NCBI GenBank assembly: GCA_000433755.1
Contig: FR891279.1
Location: forward strand, 1-43,185
DNA: 43,185 nt
Reading direction: 5' to 3'
Origin: Clostridium sp. CAG:465
Lineage (GTDB): Bacteria > Bacillota > Clostridia > TANB77 > CAG-465
Positions 17,190-25,437 of the stretch are shown one piece after another (the stretch's first letter is position 1; every line of letters starts with the position of its first letter). A program made the translations under genes and the position numbers. The notes beneath the pieces were generated by a model. That model did not search any database, was not told the DNA's origin, and was given only the letters and a program-made list of their open reading frames with translations.

Positions 17190-17948
17190 TTATATTTTCA
17201 GTGCAAAGTCATCTATATATGATGATATTTTCCATGTTTTTAAATTTATTTCCTCTAAATGTGAACCACAGTATACACACTCTCTTTTATCTAAATTAAC
17301 TAAAGGTGCTCCACAATTAGGACAATTAAGTATAAATGTTTCATTCTCAGAGTTCTTAGGAAGTTTAGATAGATCATATATGTAAACATACTTACATGTA
17401 TACCTAGTCTGAGTTTTATAACTACTATTATCTTTTCTTCTACTATCGTAAAAGTTATATTCAACAGAAGATGAAGTAGTAATTGTAGCCATTCCATCAG
17501 CCTTTAAATATGATTTAATTCCATGTCTATGAAAAACTATATTATCGTATTTTATAGCTACCCCTTGTTCCTTGTAATCTTGTATTTCTTTTTCAAGTGA
17601 ATTTTGTATTAATTCTAATTCTAAACATTTTTCGTAATTTAAATTTTCAATACTATTAAATATTGTTTTTAAATCAGACTCTATTTTTGAATATAATATT
17701 TCTTTATTAAAATCAGGAAAATCTCTTAATATTTGAGGCTCTACTAGAGTAGTCATTGCATTTACACTTTTGGGCGTTGTACTATTTGAAATTTCGGTCT
17801 CTTTTGAAAAGTTTTTAAGTGCAGTAACCGGATTTACACCAGATATTCCAGTTGCTTTTTGTATTTTTTTTAGCACTATAAAAACTATTAAAAATAACGA
17901 TACAAATATACCCAAAATTACTCCTAAAAATCCTAATACAAAAGACAT
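17190..17948 (-). CDS. Membrane-anchored zinc-ribbon protein of unknown function
   Basis: The 252-aa protein has one N-terminal transmembrane helix (about 5-28), a linker, and an alpha/beta region (about 75-205) that loosely resembles Tim44-like domains (LRDFPDFN followed by a long helix). It ends in a zinc ribbon with two CxxC pairs (CPNCGAP and CVYCGSH, about 219-238). The cytoplasmic domain may sense or bind a partner. No enzyme motif is seen. It follows rplL, where rpoB would normally be, but has its own promoter and is separated by a terminator. Function unknown. Confidence 0.75.
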   Translation of the reverse strand: MSFVLGFLGVILGIFVSLFLIVFIVLKKIQKATGISGVNPVTALKNFSKETEISNSTTPKSVNAMTTLVEPQILRDFPDFNKEILYSKIESDLKTIFNSIENLNYEKCLELELIQNSLEKEIQDYKEQGVAIKYDNIVFHRHGIKSYLKADGMATITTSSSVEYNFYDSRRKDNSSYKTQTRYTCKYVYIYDLSKLPKNSENETFILNCPNCGAPLVNLDKRECVYCGSHLEEINLKTWKISSYIDDFALKI

Positions 17949-17983
17949 TGTTTTCTTCCTTTCTCTTAATCCTTAGAAACTAT

Positions 17984-18012
17984 ATAATACTATATTTTTA
18001 GTATAATGTCAA
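17984..18012 (-). promoter_or_regulatory. Promoter of the zinc-ribbon membrane protein gene
   Basis: On minus: consensus TTGACA (18007-18012), 17-base spacer, TATTAT (17984-17989). Confidence 0.7.
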
Positions 18013-18014
18013 AT

Positions 18015-18045
18015 AAAGAGAACCAACATTACATTGATTCCCTTT
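18015..18045 (-). terminator. Terminator after rplL
   Basis: A 12-bp stem with two G-U pairs (AAAGGGAATCAA / TTGGTTCTCTTT) 20 bases past the rplL stop. It closes the ribosomal operon at this point. Confidence 0.6.
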
Positions 18046-18064
18046 AAATTTATGAAATAATATA

Positions 18065-18436
18065 TTATTCCATTACTACAGTAGCACCAGCTTCTGTTAA
18101 AGTAGCTACTAATTTTTCAGCATCTTCTTTAGATACTCCTTCTTTAATAGCTTTAGGAGCTGAATCAACTAAATCTTTAGCTTCTTTTAGTCCTAATCCA
18201 GTAGCTTCTCTTACTGCTTTAATAACAGCAATTTTAGATGCTCCAGCATCTTTTAATACTACGTTAAATTCTGTTTTTTCTTCTGCTCCAGCAGCAGCTC
18301 CAGCACCTGCTCCAGCAGCTACAACAGCAGCAGCTGCAGATACTCCAAATTTTTCTTCAATAGCTTTTACTAAATCAGAAAGTTCAATTACTGATAATTT
18401 TTCGATTTCTTCTACTAATTTTTCGATTTTTTCCAT
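18065..18436 (-). CDS. rplL: 50S ribosomal protein L7/L12
   Basis: L7/L12 forms the flexible stalk that recruits translation GTPases. The 123-aa protein has the N-terminal dimerisation helices ([16 protein letters not shown]), an alanine/glycine-rich hinge ([18 protein letters not shown]), and the C-terminal domain with [15 protein letters not shown] 18436 has AAGGAGG upstream; eight upstream codons in frame are leader. It is last in the operon, 42 bases after rplJ. Confidence 0.98.
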   Translation of the reverse strand: MEKIEKLVEEIEKLSVIELSDLVKAIEEKFGVSAAAAVVAAGAGAGAAAGAEEKTEFNVVLKDAGASKIAVIKAVREATGLGLKEAKDLVDSAPKAIKEGVSKEDAEKLVATLTEAGATVVME

Positions 18437-18478
18437 TTTAAATTCCTCCTTAAAAATCATTATTAATTATTTTTTATA

Positions 18479-18982
18479 TTACGCATTTTCTTCCTTTTTT
18501 TGTCTTGTTTGATCAAGAACAACAGCAAGATTACGTATATTTCCAAGTAATGCTGATGCAAGCATAGCATATAGAGTTTCTTTTGATGGTAGAGTTGCAA
18601 GTTTTTTAACTTCAGCAACATCAATCATCTTTTGATCCATTACACCTGCTTTAATTTTGTAAAAATCACTATCTTTAGCATAGTTATTTACTACTTTAGC
18701 TGGTGCAATATAATCATCATATCCTATAGCTACAGATGTTGGTCCTTCAAGAACTGCATCTAGTCCTTCTATACCAGCTTCTTTAGCTGCATGAGATATT
18801 ATTGAATTTTTAACAACCATGTATTCACAGTTATTTTCTCTAATTTCAGATCTTAATTTTGCATCATCTGCAACGTTTATACCTCTGTAATCAGAAAGTA
18901 CGATCATTTTTGCTTTCTTAAATTTTTCAGCAAGATTTTTTACTTGCTCTTTTTTAGCGTTTAATATTTTTTCACTTGGCAC
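18479..18982 (-). CDS. rplJ: 50S ribosomal protein L10
   Basis: L10 anchors L7/L12 dimers to the ribosome. The 167-aa protein shows the family opening (ILNAKKEQVKNLAEKFKKAK), VLSDYRGINV and VKNSIISHAAKEAG, with the L12-binding helix at the C terminus. The start codon is GTG 18982, placed correctly behind AAGGAGG. An L10 leader RNA precedes it and probably mediates autoregulation by the L10-L12 complex. Confidence 0.98.
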   Translation of the reverse strand: MPSEKILNAKKEQVKNLAEKFKKAKMIVLSDYRGINVADDAKLRSEIRENNCEYMVVKNSIISHAAKEAGIEGLDAVLEGPTSVAIGYDDYIAPAKVVNNYAKDSDFYKIKAGVMDQKMIDVAEVKKLATLPSKETLYAMLASALLGNIRNLAVVLDQTRQKKEENA

Positions 18983-18989
18983 TTTTATG

Positions 18990-19124
18990 ACACCTCCTTA
19001 AAATAAAAATTTCTTATCTAGACAACCAAAGGTTATAATCTAAGATAAGAAACATTTCCGCTCTATTCTTTTTATATAACCTCGGTAGGAATTGTGGACT
19101 TGCCACCTACTGTCTAGGGTTTAA
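18990..19124 (-). promoter_or_regulatory. L10 leader RNA (rplJL autoregulatory leader)
   Basis: On minus, the region between rplA and rplJ carries the CCTAGACAG-GTAGG ... CCTACCGAGG helix characteristic of ribosomal protein L10 leaders. A second stem, TTTCTTATCT / AGATAAGAAA (19010-19052), follows and runs into a T-rich stretch before the rplJ ribosome binding site, like an intrinsic attenuator. Binding of the L10-L12 complex to the first part is the known control mode in this family. Confidence 0.8.
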
Positions 19125-19133
19125 TATATTTAA

Positions 19134-19817
19134 TTATTTAGATGTTGGATTTATTCTTATACCAGCACCCATAGTTGTAGATATTGCAATTGATTTTAAA
19201 TAAGTTCCTTTTGCAGCTGCAGGTTTTGCTTTTACAATTGCATCTAATAATGTCATATAGTTTTCTTTTAGTTTATCTGCTCCAAAAGATACTTTACCGA
19301 TTGGACAATGTACAATATTATTTTTGTCTAATCTGTATTCAATTTTACCAGCTTTAATTTCTGTTACAGCTTTTGTAACATCCATTGTAACTGTTCCAGC
19401 TTTTGGATTTGGCATAAGACCTTTTGGTCCAAGGATTCTAGCTATTTTACCTAAAGATGCCATCATATCAGGTGTAGCAACAACTACATCAAATCCAAAC
19501 CAGTTTTCAGATTGGATTTTTTGAATCATGTCATCATCACCAACAAAATCTGCACCAGCAGCTTCTGCTTCTTTAGCTTTATCTCCTTTTGCTAAAACTA
19601 AAACTTTTTTTGTTTTACCAGTACCATTTGGAAGTACAACTACTCCTCTTACTTGTTGATCTGCTTGTTTACCATCAACACCTAGTCTAATATGCATTTC
19701 TAAAGTTTCATCAAATTTAGCTTTAGGCATTTTTAATGCTAGGTCTATAGCTTCAGCAACATCATACATTTTACCTGGTTCAACAAGTTTATTTGCTTCA
19801 ACCATTCTTTTGCTCAT
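19134..19817 (-). CDS. rplA: 50S ribosomal protein L1
   Basis: L1 binds 23S rRNA at the mobile L1 stalk and often represses its own operon. The 227-aa protein has [29 protein letters not shown] split across its first domain, and the signature [19 protein letters not shown] near residue 130. Length is normal. AAAGGAGGG precedes the ATG. It is 45 bases after rplK. Confidence 0.98.
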   Translation of the reverse strand: MSKRMVEANKLVEPGKMYDVAEAIDLALKMPKAKFDETLEMHIRLGVDGKQADQQVRGVVVLPNGTGKTKKVLVLAKGDKAKEAEAAGADFVGDDDMIQKIQSENWFGFDVVVATPDMMASLGKIARILGPKGLMPNPKAGTVTMDVTKAVTEIKAGKIEYRLDKNNIVHCPIGKVSFGADKLKENYMTLLDAIVKAKPAAAKGTYLKSIAISTTMGAGIRINPTSK

Positions 19818-19862
19818 GTTTTTCCCTCCTTTGGTTTTAACGAACTAATAGTTCTCCCATAA

Positions 19863-20291
19863 TTAATCTATAACTTCGATCCCCATTGATCTTGCAGTAC
19901 CTTTTATCATAGATACAGCAGTTTCTAGAGATGATGCGTTAAGATCTTGCATTTTTGTTTTTGCAATTTCTTCACATTGTGCAGTTGTTACTTTTGCAAC
20001 TTTATCTTTATGTGGTTTTCCAGATCCTTTTTGAACCTTAGCAGCTTTCTTTAAAAGTTCTGCAGCAGGTGGAGTCTTTAACACATATTCAAAAGTTTTA
20101 TCAGCATAAACTGTAAGAATAACTGGGAATATTGTTCCAGCATCTTTTGCAGTTTTTTCATTAAAGTCTTTACAAAATTGCATTATGTTTATACCAGTTG
20201 GTCCAAGTGCAGGTCCTACTGGTGGTGCTGGATTAGCTTTACCAGCTTGAATTTGTAATTTTACTACGTGTGTTACTTTTTTATCTGCCAT
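19863..20291 (-). CDS. rplK: 50S ribosomal protein L11
   Basis: L11 binds the GTPase-associated centre of 23S rRNA. The 142-aa protein has [20 protein letters not shown] split over the N-terminal domain, [12 protein letters not shown], and the RNA-binding C terminus with [13 protein letters not shown]. Among the clustered start codons, ATG 20291 gives the family start MADKK and the best distance (eight bases) from GGAGG. ATG 20294 is an alternative. Confidence 0.98.
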   Translation of the reverse strand: MADKKVTHVVKLQIQAGKANPAPPVGPALGPTGINIMQFCKDFNEKTAKDAGTIFPVILTVYADKTFEYVLKTPPAAELLKKAAKVQKGSGKPHKDKVAKVTTAQCEEIAKTKMQDLNASSLETAVSMIKGTARSMGIEVID

Positions 20292-20349
20292 CATTTTCAC
20301 CTCCTTAAAATAGGATTATATTAAATATATTATATATACTTAAAACTAC

Positions 20350-20880
20350 TTATATTTTTTGTATTTGATCAAATTCAAGATCAACTGTTGTTTCTCTACC
20401 AAACATAGAAACTTTAACTTTAACTCTTTTTTTATCTTTAAAGATTTCTTCAATTGTTGCAGTGTAATTGTAAAATGGTTCTGTTATAATTCTTACCGTA
20501 TCACCAACTTCAAAATCAAGATTCATTATATCCTCTATTCCTAAAGTTTGCATTTCTTTTTCAGTAAGTGGCAATGGCTTTTCACCAACACCAACAAAAT
20601 TAAACACACCTTTAATATTTTTTACAATATACCAAGTTTCATCAGTCATTATCATTTTGATCAAGACATACCCTGGAAACACTTTCTTTATAGATGTTTT
20701 TTGTTTTCCATCTTTTATTTCTATCTCTTCTTCCATGGGTATAATAATTTCTTGGATTTTATCTTGCATACCTCTATTTTCTACTAATTTTTCTAAAGTT
20801 ACTTTCACTTTATTTTCATAGCCAGAATATGTGTATACTACGTACCAATGTGCTAAATCAGTATTGTTTTCATTTTCCAA
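20350..20880 (-). CDS. nusG: Transcription termination/antitermination factor NusG
   Basis: NusG binds RNA polymerase and links it to ribosomes or Rho. The 176-aa protein has the NGN domain (HWYVVYTYSGYENKVK, then KVFPGYVLIKM) and a C-terminal KOW domain (FEVGDTVRIITEPFYNY). The start must be TTG 20880 (MENENNTD), because the nearby ATG at 20873 is out of frame. The Shine-Dalgarno AAGGAGC lies upstream. It is between secE and rplK, the normal order. Confidence 0.97.
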   Translation of the reverse strand: MENENNTDLAHWYVVYTYSGYENKVKVTLEKLVENRGMQDKIQEIIIPMEEEIEIKDGKQKTSIKKVFPGYVLIKMIMTDETWYIVKNIKGVFNFVGVGEKPLPLTEKEMQTLGIEDIMNLDFEVGDTVRIITEPFYNYTATIEEIFKDKKRVKVKVSMFGRETTVDLEFDQIQKI

Positions 20881-20914
20881 ACCTACCAGCTCCTTAAATT
20901 TTTTAATTTAATAA

Positions 20915-21112
20915 CTATCCAATTTTTCTGCCAATTATATCCCATAGCTTTGCATCTGCAAACTCTAAAATCATATCAAATCCTAAAACAATAACAGATA
21001 ACGCAACTACTAATATTACAACCATAATTGTATTATGTATTAGTTGTTTTTTTGTTGGCCATACAACTTTTTTTAATTCTGATTTTACACCTTTAAAAAA
21101 TCCTTTAGCCAT
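20915..21112 (-). CDS. secE: Preprotein translocase subunit SecE
   Basis: SecE is the clamp of the SecYEG channel. This is the short Gram-positive form: 65 aa, one amphipathic helix with the conserved SELKKVVWPTKKQL motif (about 10-23), and one transmembrane helix (about 29-50). It is located between rpmG and nusG, as in most Firmicutes. Confidence 0.97.
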   Translation of the reverse strand: MAKGFFKGVKSELKKVVWPTKKQLIHNTIMVVILVVALSVIVLGFDMILEFADAKLWDIIGRKIG

Positions 21113-21129
21113 TTTTTTCTCTCCTTTAA

Positions 21130-21279
21130 TTATTTTGTTTCTTTGTGAGTAGTATGTTTACCACAAAATTTACAAAATTTACTTTTTTCTATTCTATCTG
21201 GATTATTTCTCTTATTTTTCTCAGTTTCATAGTTTCTTTGTTTACATTCAGTACATGCTAAAGTTACATTTTCTCTCAT
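21130..21279 (-). CDS. rpmG: 50S ribosomal protein L33, zinc-binding form
   Basis: The 49-aa product reads [17 protein letters not shown] and continues to a [16 protein letters not shown] end. Cysteines 9, 12, 36 and 39 form two CxxC pairs, which marks the zinc-containing C+ form of L33. GGAGGTG lies at the right distance before ATG 21279. It is the first gene of the rpmG-secE-nusG-rplK-rplA-rplJ-rplL run, 17 bases before secE. Confidence 0.97.
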   Translation of the reverse strand: MRENVTLACTECKQRNYETEKNKRNNPDRIEKSKFCKFCGKHTTHKETK

Positions 21280-21323
21280 AAAAAAAACACCTCCATGTCT
21301 CTTTAAATCATATATGCTAAATT

Positions 21324-21352
21324 ATTTTAACATAAAAACGCAAATAAGTCAA
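21324..21352 (-). promoter_or_regulatory. Promoter of the rpmG-secE-nusG-rplKAJL operon
   Basis: On minus: TTGACT (21347-21352), 17-base spacer, TAAAAT (21324-21329). The remaining divergent gap up to 21640 is AT-rich, and I see no other clear element in it. Confidence 0.7.
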
Positions 21353-21640
21353 CCATAATAAGTGAATTTGCTTGAATTTTTAAAAACTATTTAATATCCA
21401 AAGCCATTATATATATATTTTAAATAAAATTCAACGGGAATATAGAAAATATCTTTTACTTATTGTATAATAATTTTTATTGAACTACGAACAAAAGCAA
21501 TTAAACTTATAAATTTATTTTCAACATATTTTATATCGTTATGAACGTCTATATATATTACAAAAACTAATTTATTAATATCAACAGTAAACTATCAGAT
21601 AATATATATTAATTAAAGAAAAAGTAAATGAGGTAAAGAA

Positions 21641-22588
21641 ATGAAAAAAAGACAAGAAGTATTTGATTTATATTGGTATTTTGCCTGTGAGAGACAAAAT
21701 ATATTTTGGAAGAAAATAAATGGAGATCAAGCTCCATGGACACACGATAAAATTTTACAAGAATATAAATTCTGCAATAGTTATAGGGTTAATGATAGGG
21801 TTAGCCAATACCTATTAAAAAATGTTATATATAACGGTAACAAATATAATTACGAAGATATGCTATTTAGAATAATATTATTCAAACTGTTTAACAAAGA
21901 ATCAACCTGGGAGTTATTATCAAAAAACTTTGGGGATATTTTATTAAAAGACTTTAATACTAAGAAATACTCTATTGTACTTGAAAATGCTATATCTAAT
22001 GGTACAAAAATATATAATGATGCATATATAAGTTGTGCTAATAAAGCATTTGGCTATGATAGAAAACATGACAATCATTTAGCCCTTCTAGATAAGATGT
22101 TCAATATTGATAAAATGCAAGATAAAATTATTACATGTAATACCATGCAAGATGCGTTTAATATTATTAAAGGATATCCACTAATTGGAAATTTTATGGC
22201 TTATCAACTAGTAACTGATATTAATTATAGTGCATTTGTAAATTGGAAAGAAAATGAATTTACAGTTGCAGGTCCAGGTTCACTTCGTGGAATAAAAAAA
22301 TGCTTTATAGATAAAGGTACCATGACCAATGAAGATATTATTAAATATATGTACATGCACCAGGATGAAGAATTCAAAAGGCTTAATTTAAACTTTAAAA
22401 GAATTGGTAACAGACCTCTACAACTTATAGACTGTCAAAATATATTCTGTGAATTAGATAAATATTGTAGACAAGCTTTGCCAGACTTAAAATCAAATAG
22501 AACCAAAATTAAAAAACATTATGTACCAAAAAAAGATAAAATTGAATATATATATCCTCCAAAATGGGAAATATCCAGAACTATTTGA
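21641..22588 (+). CDS. Orphan protein resembling the 5-hmdU DNA kinase helical domain / thymine pyrophosphorylase clade 3
   Basis: The 315-aa protein matches by eye the family described as 5-hmdU DNA kinase helical domain or putative alpha-glutamyl/putrescinyl-thymine pyrophosphorylase: YWYFACERQNIFWKK (11-25), PWTHDKILQEYKFCNSYRV (32-50), DRVSQYLL (52-59), then LIGNFMAYQLVTDINY and VAGPGSLRGIKKCF. Phage relatives act in hypermodification of thymine in DNA, and the fold has been linked to helix-hairpin-helix glycosylases. No kinase P-loop is present, so this is the helical module alone. GAGGT precedes the ATG. It is a single gene with very low GC, convergent with an OGG-type glycosylase. Its cellular role is unknown. 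Confidence 0.65.
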   Translation: MKKRQEVFDLYWYFACERQNIFWKKINGDQAPWTHDKILQEYKFCNSYRVNDRVSQYLLKNVIYNGNKYNYEDMLFRIILFKLFNKESTWELLSKNFGDILLKDFNTKKYSIVLENAISNGTKIYNDAYISCANKAFGYDRKHDNHLALLDKMFNIDKMQDKIITCNTMQDAFNIIKGYPLIGNFMAYQLVTDINYSAFVNWKENEFTVAGPGSLRGIKKCFIDKGTMTNEDIIKYMYMHQDEEFKRLNLNFKRIGNRPLQLIDCQNIFCELDKYCRQALPDLKSNRTKIKKHYVPKKDKIEYIYPPKWEISRTI

Positions 22589-22662
22589 ATATAAAAAGTT
22601 TCATACTATGTTGTCAAAAACAAGGTAAGGATTTCTATAAATTAAAAAAATATATATTTGAT

Positions 22663-22696
22663 AATGAAGCAGTTACTATATTGTAACTACTTCATT
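22663..22696 (+). terminator. Hairpin after the HMUDK-like gene
   Basis: AATGAAGCAGTTAC and GTAACTACTTCATT form a 14-base stem with one mismatch and a six-base loop. No long T run follows, so termination strength is doubtful. Confidence 0.45.
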
Positions 22697-22717
22697 ACTT
22701 GTTAATTATTATTCTCC

Positions 22718-22733
22718 TAGTCTAAATAGTAAT
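22718..22733. repeat. Degenerate copy of the 16-bp end repeat
   Basis: TAGTCTAAATAGTAAT differs at two positions from the repeat at 215-230. It lies just after the 22663-22696 hairpin. Confidence 0.4.
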
Positions 22734-22794
22734 ATTTTTTTTAAAGCATACTCAATATGTTCTTAATATTGATTTTTCATATGTTATAAAATAT

Positions 22795-23649
22795 TTAAAT
22801 TAGTCCTTCTCTTACATTATAAAATAAATGTTGCTGTACTATACCTGCATCTTCTTTAAAATGTTTATCTGCATATTCTAATATTTCTCTTTTTTTCATT
22901 GCTCTACCATATTCTTTAAAATATAAATTAGTCATTACCCTTTCTACCCATACATCAATTGGAAAAACTTCTTTCCTTTTACAAGAAAAAAGTAATATGC
23001 AATCTGCGACTTTTGGCCCTACTCCCATAATATTAAGTAAGTTTTTCTTTAACTTTTCTGTATTTATACGCTCTATATTTTTTATATCTACTTTATTATT
23101 TAAAATATCTTCTACTGCATGTTTTAAATATCTTGCTCTAAATCCAACTCCACATTTTTTAAAATCTTCTTCTGTTACACCTTTAAGTTCTTCTGTAGTT
23201 GGAAACAAAAAATATTCTTCGTTTTCAAAAACAATTTTCTTACCATATTTTTCTGAAATAAGATTAACTGATTTAGAAATTCTTGGTATGTTATTATTTG
23301 CCGATATTATATACGACATTAAAGTTTCGAAAAAATTCTGATTTAAGATTCTAATTCCTGTTGTATTTTTTACAGCTTTATTTACATTTTCGTCGATTTT
23401 TGATATTCTTTTTTCTATAGTTTCATAATCTGTATTTAAGTCAAAATACTCCTTTATTACCTCTTCTATATTATCCATATTATTACTTCTAATATATAGT
23501 TTATCTTCAACTTGTCTTATTTTTATTACTCTATCTTTTATAACTCCAACATACCAATTTTCATCTATTTTTTTCCACCTAAAACATTGTCCACATTCAA
23601 GGGTATATTTTAAATTAAAACATTTTACTTTTAATACTAATTCTTGCAT
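22795..23649 (-). CDS. ogg: 8-oxoguanine DNA glycosylase, OGG1 family
   Basis: This base-excision enzyme removes oxidised guanine and nicks by beta-lyase action. The 284-aa protein has an OGG N-terminal domain (LKYTLECGQCFRWKK) and the helix-hairpin-helix GPD motif: LNIMGVGPKVADCILLF with the catalytic lysine, then FPIDVWVERV with the catalytic aspartate, matching K249 and D268 of human OGG1. Clostridial OGGs of this type are known. ATG 23649 with AGAAGG upstream is preferred over an in-frame TTG at 23679 that lies inside the LDH gene. It follows the LDH-family gene by 13 bases. Confidence 0.9.
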   Translation of the reverse strand: MQELVLKVKCFNLKYTLECGQCFRWKKIDENWYVGVIKDRVIKIRQVEDKLYIRSNNMDNIEEVIKEYFDLNTDYETIEKRISKIDENVNKAVKNTTGIRILNQNFFETLMSYIISANNNIPRISKSVNLISEKYGKKIVFENEEYFLFPTTEELKGVTEEDFKKCGVGFRARYLKHAVEDILNNKVDIKNIERINTEKLKKNLLNIMGVGPKVADCILLFSCKRKEVFPIDVWVERVMTNLYFKEYGRAMKKREILEYADKHFKEDAGIVQQHLFYNVREGLI

Positions 23650-23662
23650 ATTTACCTTCTTT

Positions 23663-24622
23663 CTATAGTAAATCTTCAATCTCTTTATCTTTTACAGAGT
23701 TTAAAATATTATAGCTTGTATCAAATTTTTTTAATTCTTCATTATTAAATCGTATTTCTTTTATTTCTTCTATTCCATTTTTACCAATAACACAAGGAAC
23801 TCCAATTGAAATATTTTCTTTGTTATACTTTCCGTTTAGATTTGCTGATACAGGAAGTATTTCCTTTTTATCTAATAGTATCGCCTCCATAATTTCATAT
23901 ATAGTCATAGCAATGCCATAACAAGTATTGCCTTTTAGTGATGCTATTTTAGGTCCTATTTCTTGTACTTCTTTAAATATATTATAAAGTATGTCTTCTT
24001 TTATATTGTTTTCTTTTAAGTAATCTAATACACTTATGCCATCTATATAGCTTCTAGAAAATACAGGGAAGGAAGAATTTCCATGTTCACCTAAAACTAA
24101 CATATTTACTTTTTCTATAGGAATATTTAATTCTTTTGCTATCAAATAATTATATCTTGTTGTATCAAGTAATACTCCTGTTCCTATTACTTTATCAGAC
24201 TTAAAATTTGATACTTTTTTTACAACATAGTTCATTAAATCTACAGGATTTGTTGCTGTTATAAATATACCAGAAAAGCCAGAATTTACTACATTTTGAG
24301 TCATTTTTTTTACAATTTTTGCATCAACACTTGCAAGTTCTAGTCTATCATCTACTTCAGCACAGTTGCTTGCTCCAGCTGTTATAACTACAAAATCAGC
24401 ATCTTTGCAATCACTATATTCTCCGTTTTTTATGTTTATATCGTTATTTAAATATGGAATGCAACACGCTAAATCCATTATCTCTCCTTTTGCTTTTTCT
24501 TTATTTATATCTATTAATATTAAACTTCCAATATTTTCATTATTTTTTACTAAGACACAAAAAGCAAAACTCATACCTACATTTCCAGTTCCTATAACAA
24601 CTATTTTCTTTTTATTTTTCAT
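23663..24622 (-). CDS. L-lactate/2-hydroxyacid dehydrogenase, LDH/MDH family
   Basis: The 319-aa protein has the NAD-binding GTGNVGMSFAFCV (near residue 10), ATNPVDLMNYVV, the catalytic histidine in LGEHGNSSFP, and the substrate arginine in DTTRYNYLI. The substrate-specificity loop, normally NQKPGE in lactate dehydrogenases, reads SNCAEVDDRLE with one extra residue. L-lactate is therefore only one option; an L-2-hydroxyisocaproate-type substrate is possible. ATG 24622 has GAGGTG upstream. It has its own promoter and is probably co-transcribed with ogg. Confidence 0.88.
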   Translation of the reverse strand: MKNKKKIVVIGTGNVGMSFAFCVLVKNNENIGSLILIDINKEKAKGEIMDLACCIPYLNNDINIKNGEYSDCKDADFVVITAGASNCAEVDDRLELASVDAKIVKKMTQNVVNSGFSGIFITATNPVDLMNYVVKKVSNFKSDKVIGTGVLLDTTRYNYLIAKELNIPIEKVNMLVLGEHGNSSFPVFSRSYIDGISVLDYLKENNIKEDILYNIFKEVQEIGPKIASLKGNTCYGIAMTIYEIMEAILLDKKEILPVSANLNGKYNKENISIGVPCVIGKNGIEEIKEIRFNNEELKKFDTSYNILNSVKDKEIEDLL

Positions 24623-24638
24623 ATAACACCTCTTTAAA

Positions 24639-24667
24639 ATTATATTATATCTATTTATAAATGTCAA
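24639..24667 (-). promoter_or_regulatory. Promoter of the LDH-ogg pair
   Basis: On minus: consensus TTGACA (24662-24667), 17-base spacer, TATAAT (24639-24644). The -35 overlaps the last bases of the preceding hairpin. Confidence 0.75.
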
Positions 24668-24701
24668 ACTCAAAGTATCTTTTATGATACTTTGAGTTTG
24701 A
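24664..24701 (-). terminator. Hairpin at the end of the glutamate synthase remnant
   Basis: Perfect 16-bp stem TCAAACTCAAAGTATC / GATACTTTGAGTTTGA; the stop codon of the remnant lies in the loop. It probably was the terminator of the intact gene. Confidence 0.6.
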
Positions 24702-25217
24702 TATCTTTTATATATTTTCTTGCTCTATATAACGCATAAATAGTTGGTACTGATGAAGAATCTTTTACAACTTTTGGACTTGCGCCAGTAGCTCCTCCTC
24801 TACCATCTATTGTTACAAAATCAGGTTTAGCATAAGATATAATCTCTAAATCATCTTCTATATGGCCCACTACAATTTTTACACCTATTGGTCTTCCATC
24901 TGATTTTTCTCTTAAGCATTCTACTAGCTCTTTTAAATCTTCTTTTGAATTTATACTTTCAAACCTTGATGGACTTATTATATCTTTTCCTTTCCTCTAA
25001 TTTTAGCAATTTCATCTGTTACCTTATTTTCAAGGAGATATCCACCAATTCCAGGTTCTGTGGCTTATTATCTCCTTCATCTCCCACTTTTTTAAATATA
25101 TTTTTTGGTGCTGTACAATATTTCACATTTATAGTCATCTGGTAAATCTTCAAATTTTACCCCTGTTTTTTCTTCATCATATTCATAACCACATATTGGA
25201 AATTTATATATTGCCAT
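24682..25217 (-). pseudogene. Decayed rubredoxin-glutamate synthase (FMN domain) gene
   Basis: A GGAGGAG site and ATG 25217 start a rubredoxin-like domain (MAIYKFPICGYEYDEE ... FEDLPDDYKCEI) in which one cysteine of each CxxC pair is lost, followed by stops. Pieces of the FMN-binding glutamate synthase domain then appear in different frames: EPGIGGYLLENKVTDEIAK, then ISPSRFESINSKEDLKELV, then GHIEDDLEIISYAKPDF and TIDGRGGATGA, ending at 24682. An intact protein would be about 500 aa, so most of the middle is deleted. A ~62-codon reading frame at the 3' end is not a real gene. Confidence 0.85.
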
Positions 25218-25385
25218 ATTATCTCCTCCTAAAAATAACTAAATACAAGAGTATAAAATACACTAATTGTTTAAACTATACTTTAATAACTACATCACTT
25301 ACTATATGTATTATATGGTAATTAAGAATTTTTTTCAATAGTAAAAAAAGGCCCAGAGCTTCGACACTACAAATAACCAAATTTT

Positions 25386-25416
25386 ACAAAAAAGAAACCT
25401 CACTGTTAAAGTGAGG
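25386..25416 (-). terminator. Terminator of the small lipoprotein gene
   Basis: On minus, CCTCAC-TTTAACA-GTGAGG is followed by TTTCTTTTTTG. Downstream to 25217 I see nothing further. Confidence 0.75.
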
Positions 25417-25437
25417 AAAAGAAAGGATTCTTTTTTG

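Noticed and set aside
24888..25145. 85-codon plus-strand frame
   Set aside because: It is antisense to the decayed glutamate synthase, whose minus-strand motifs are unmistakable.
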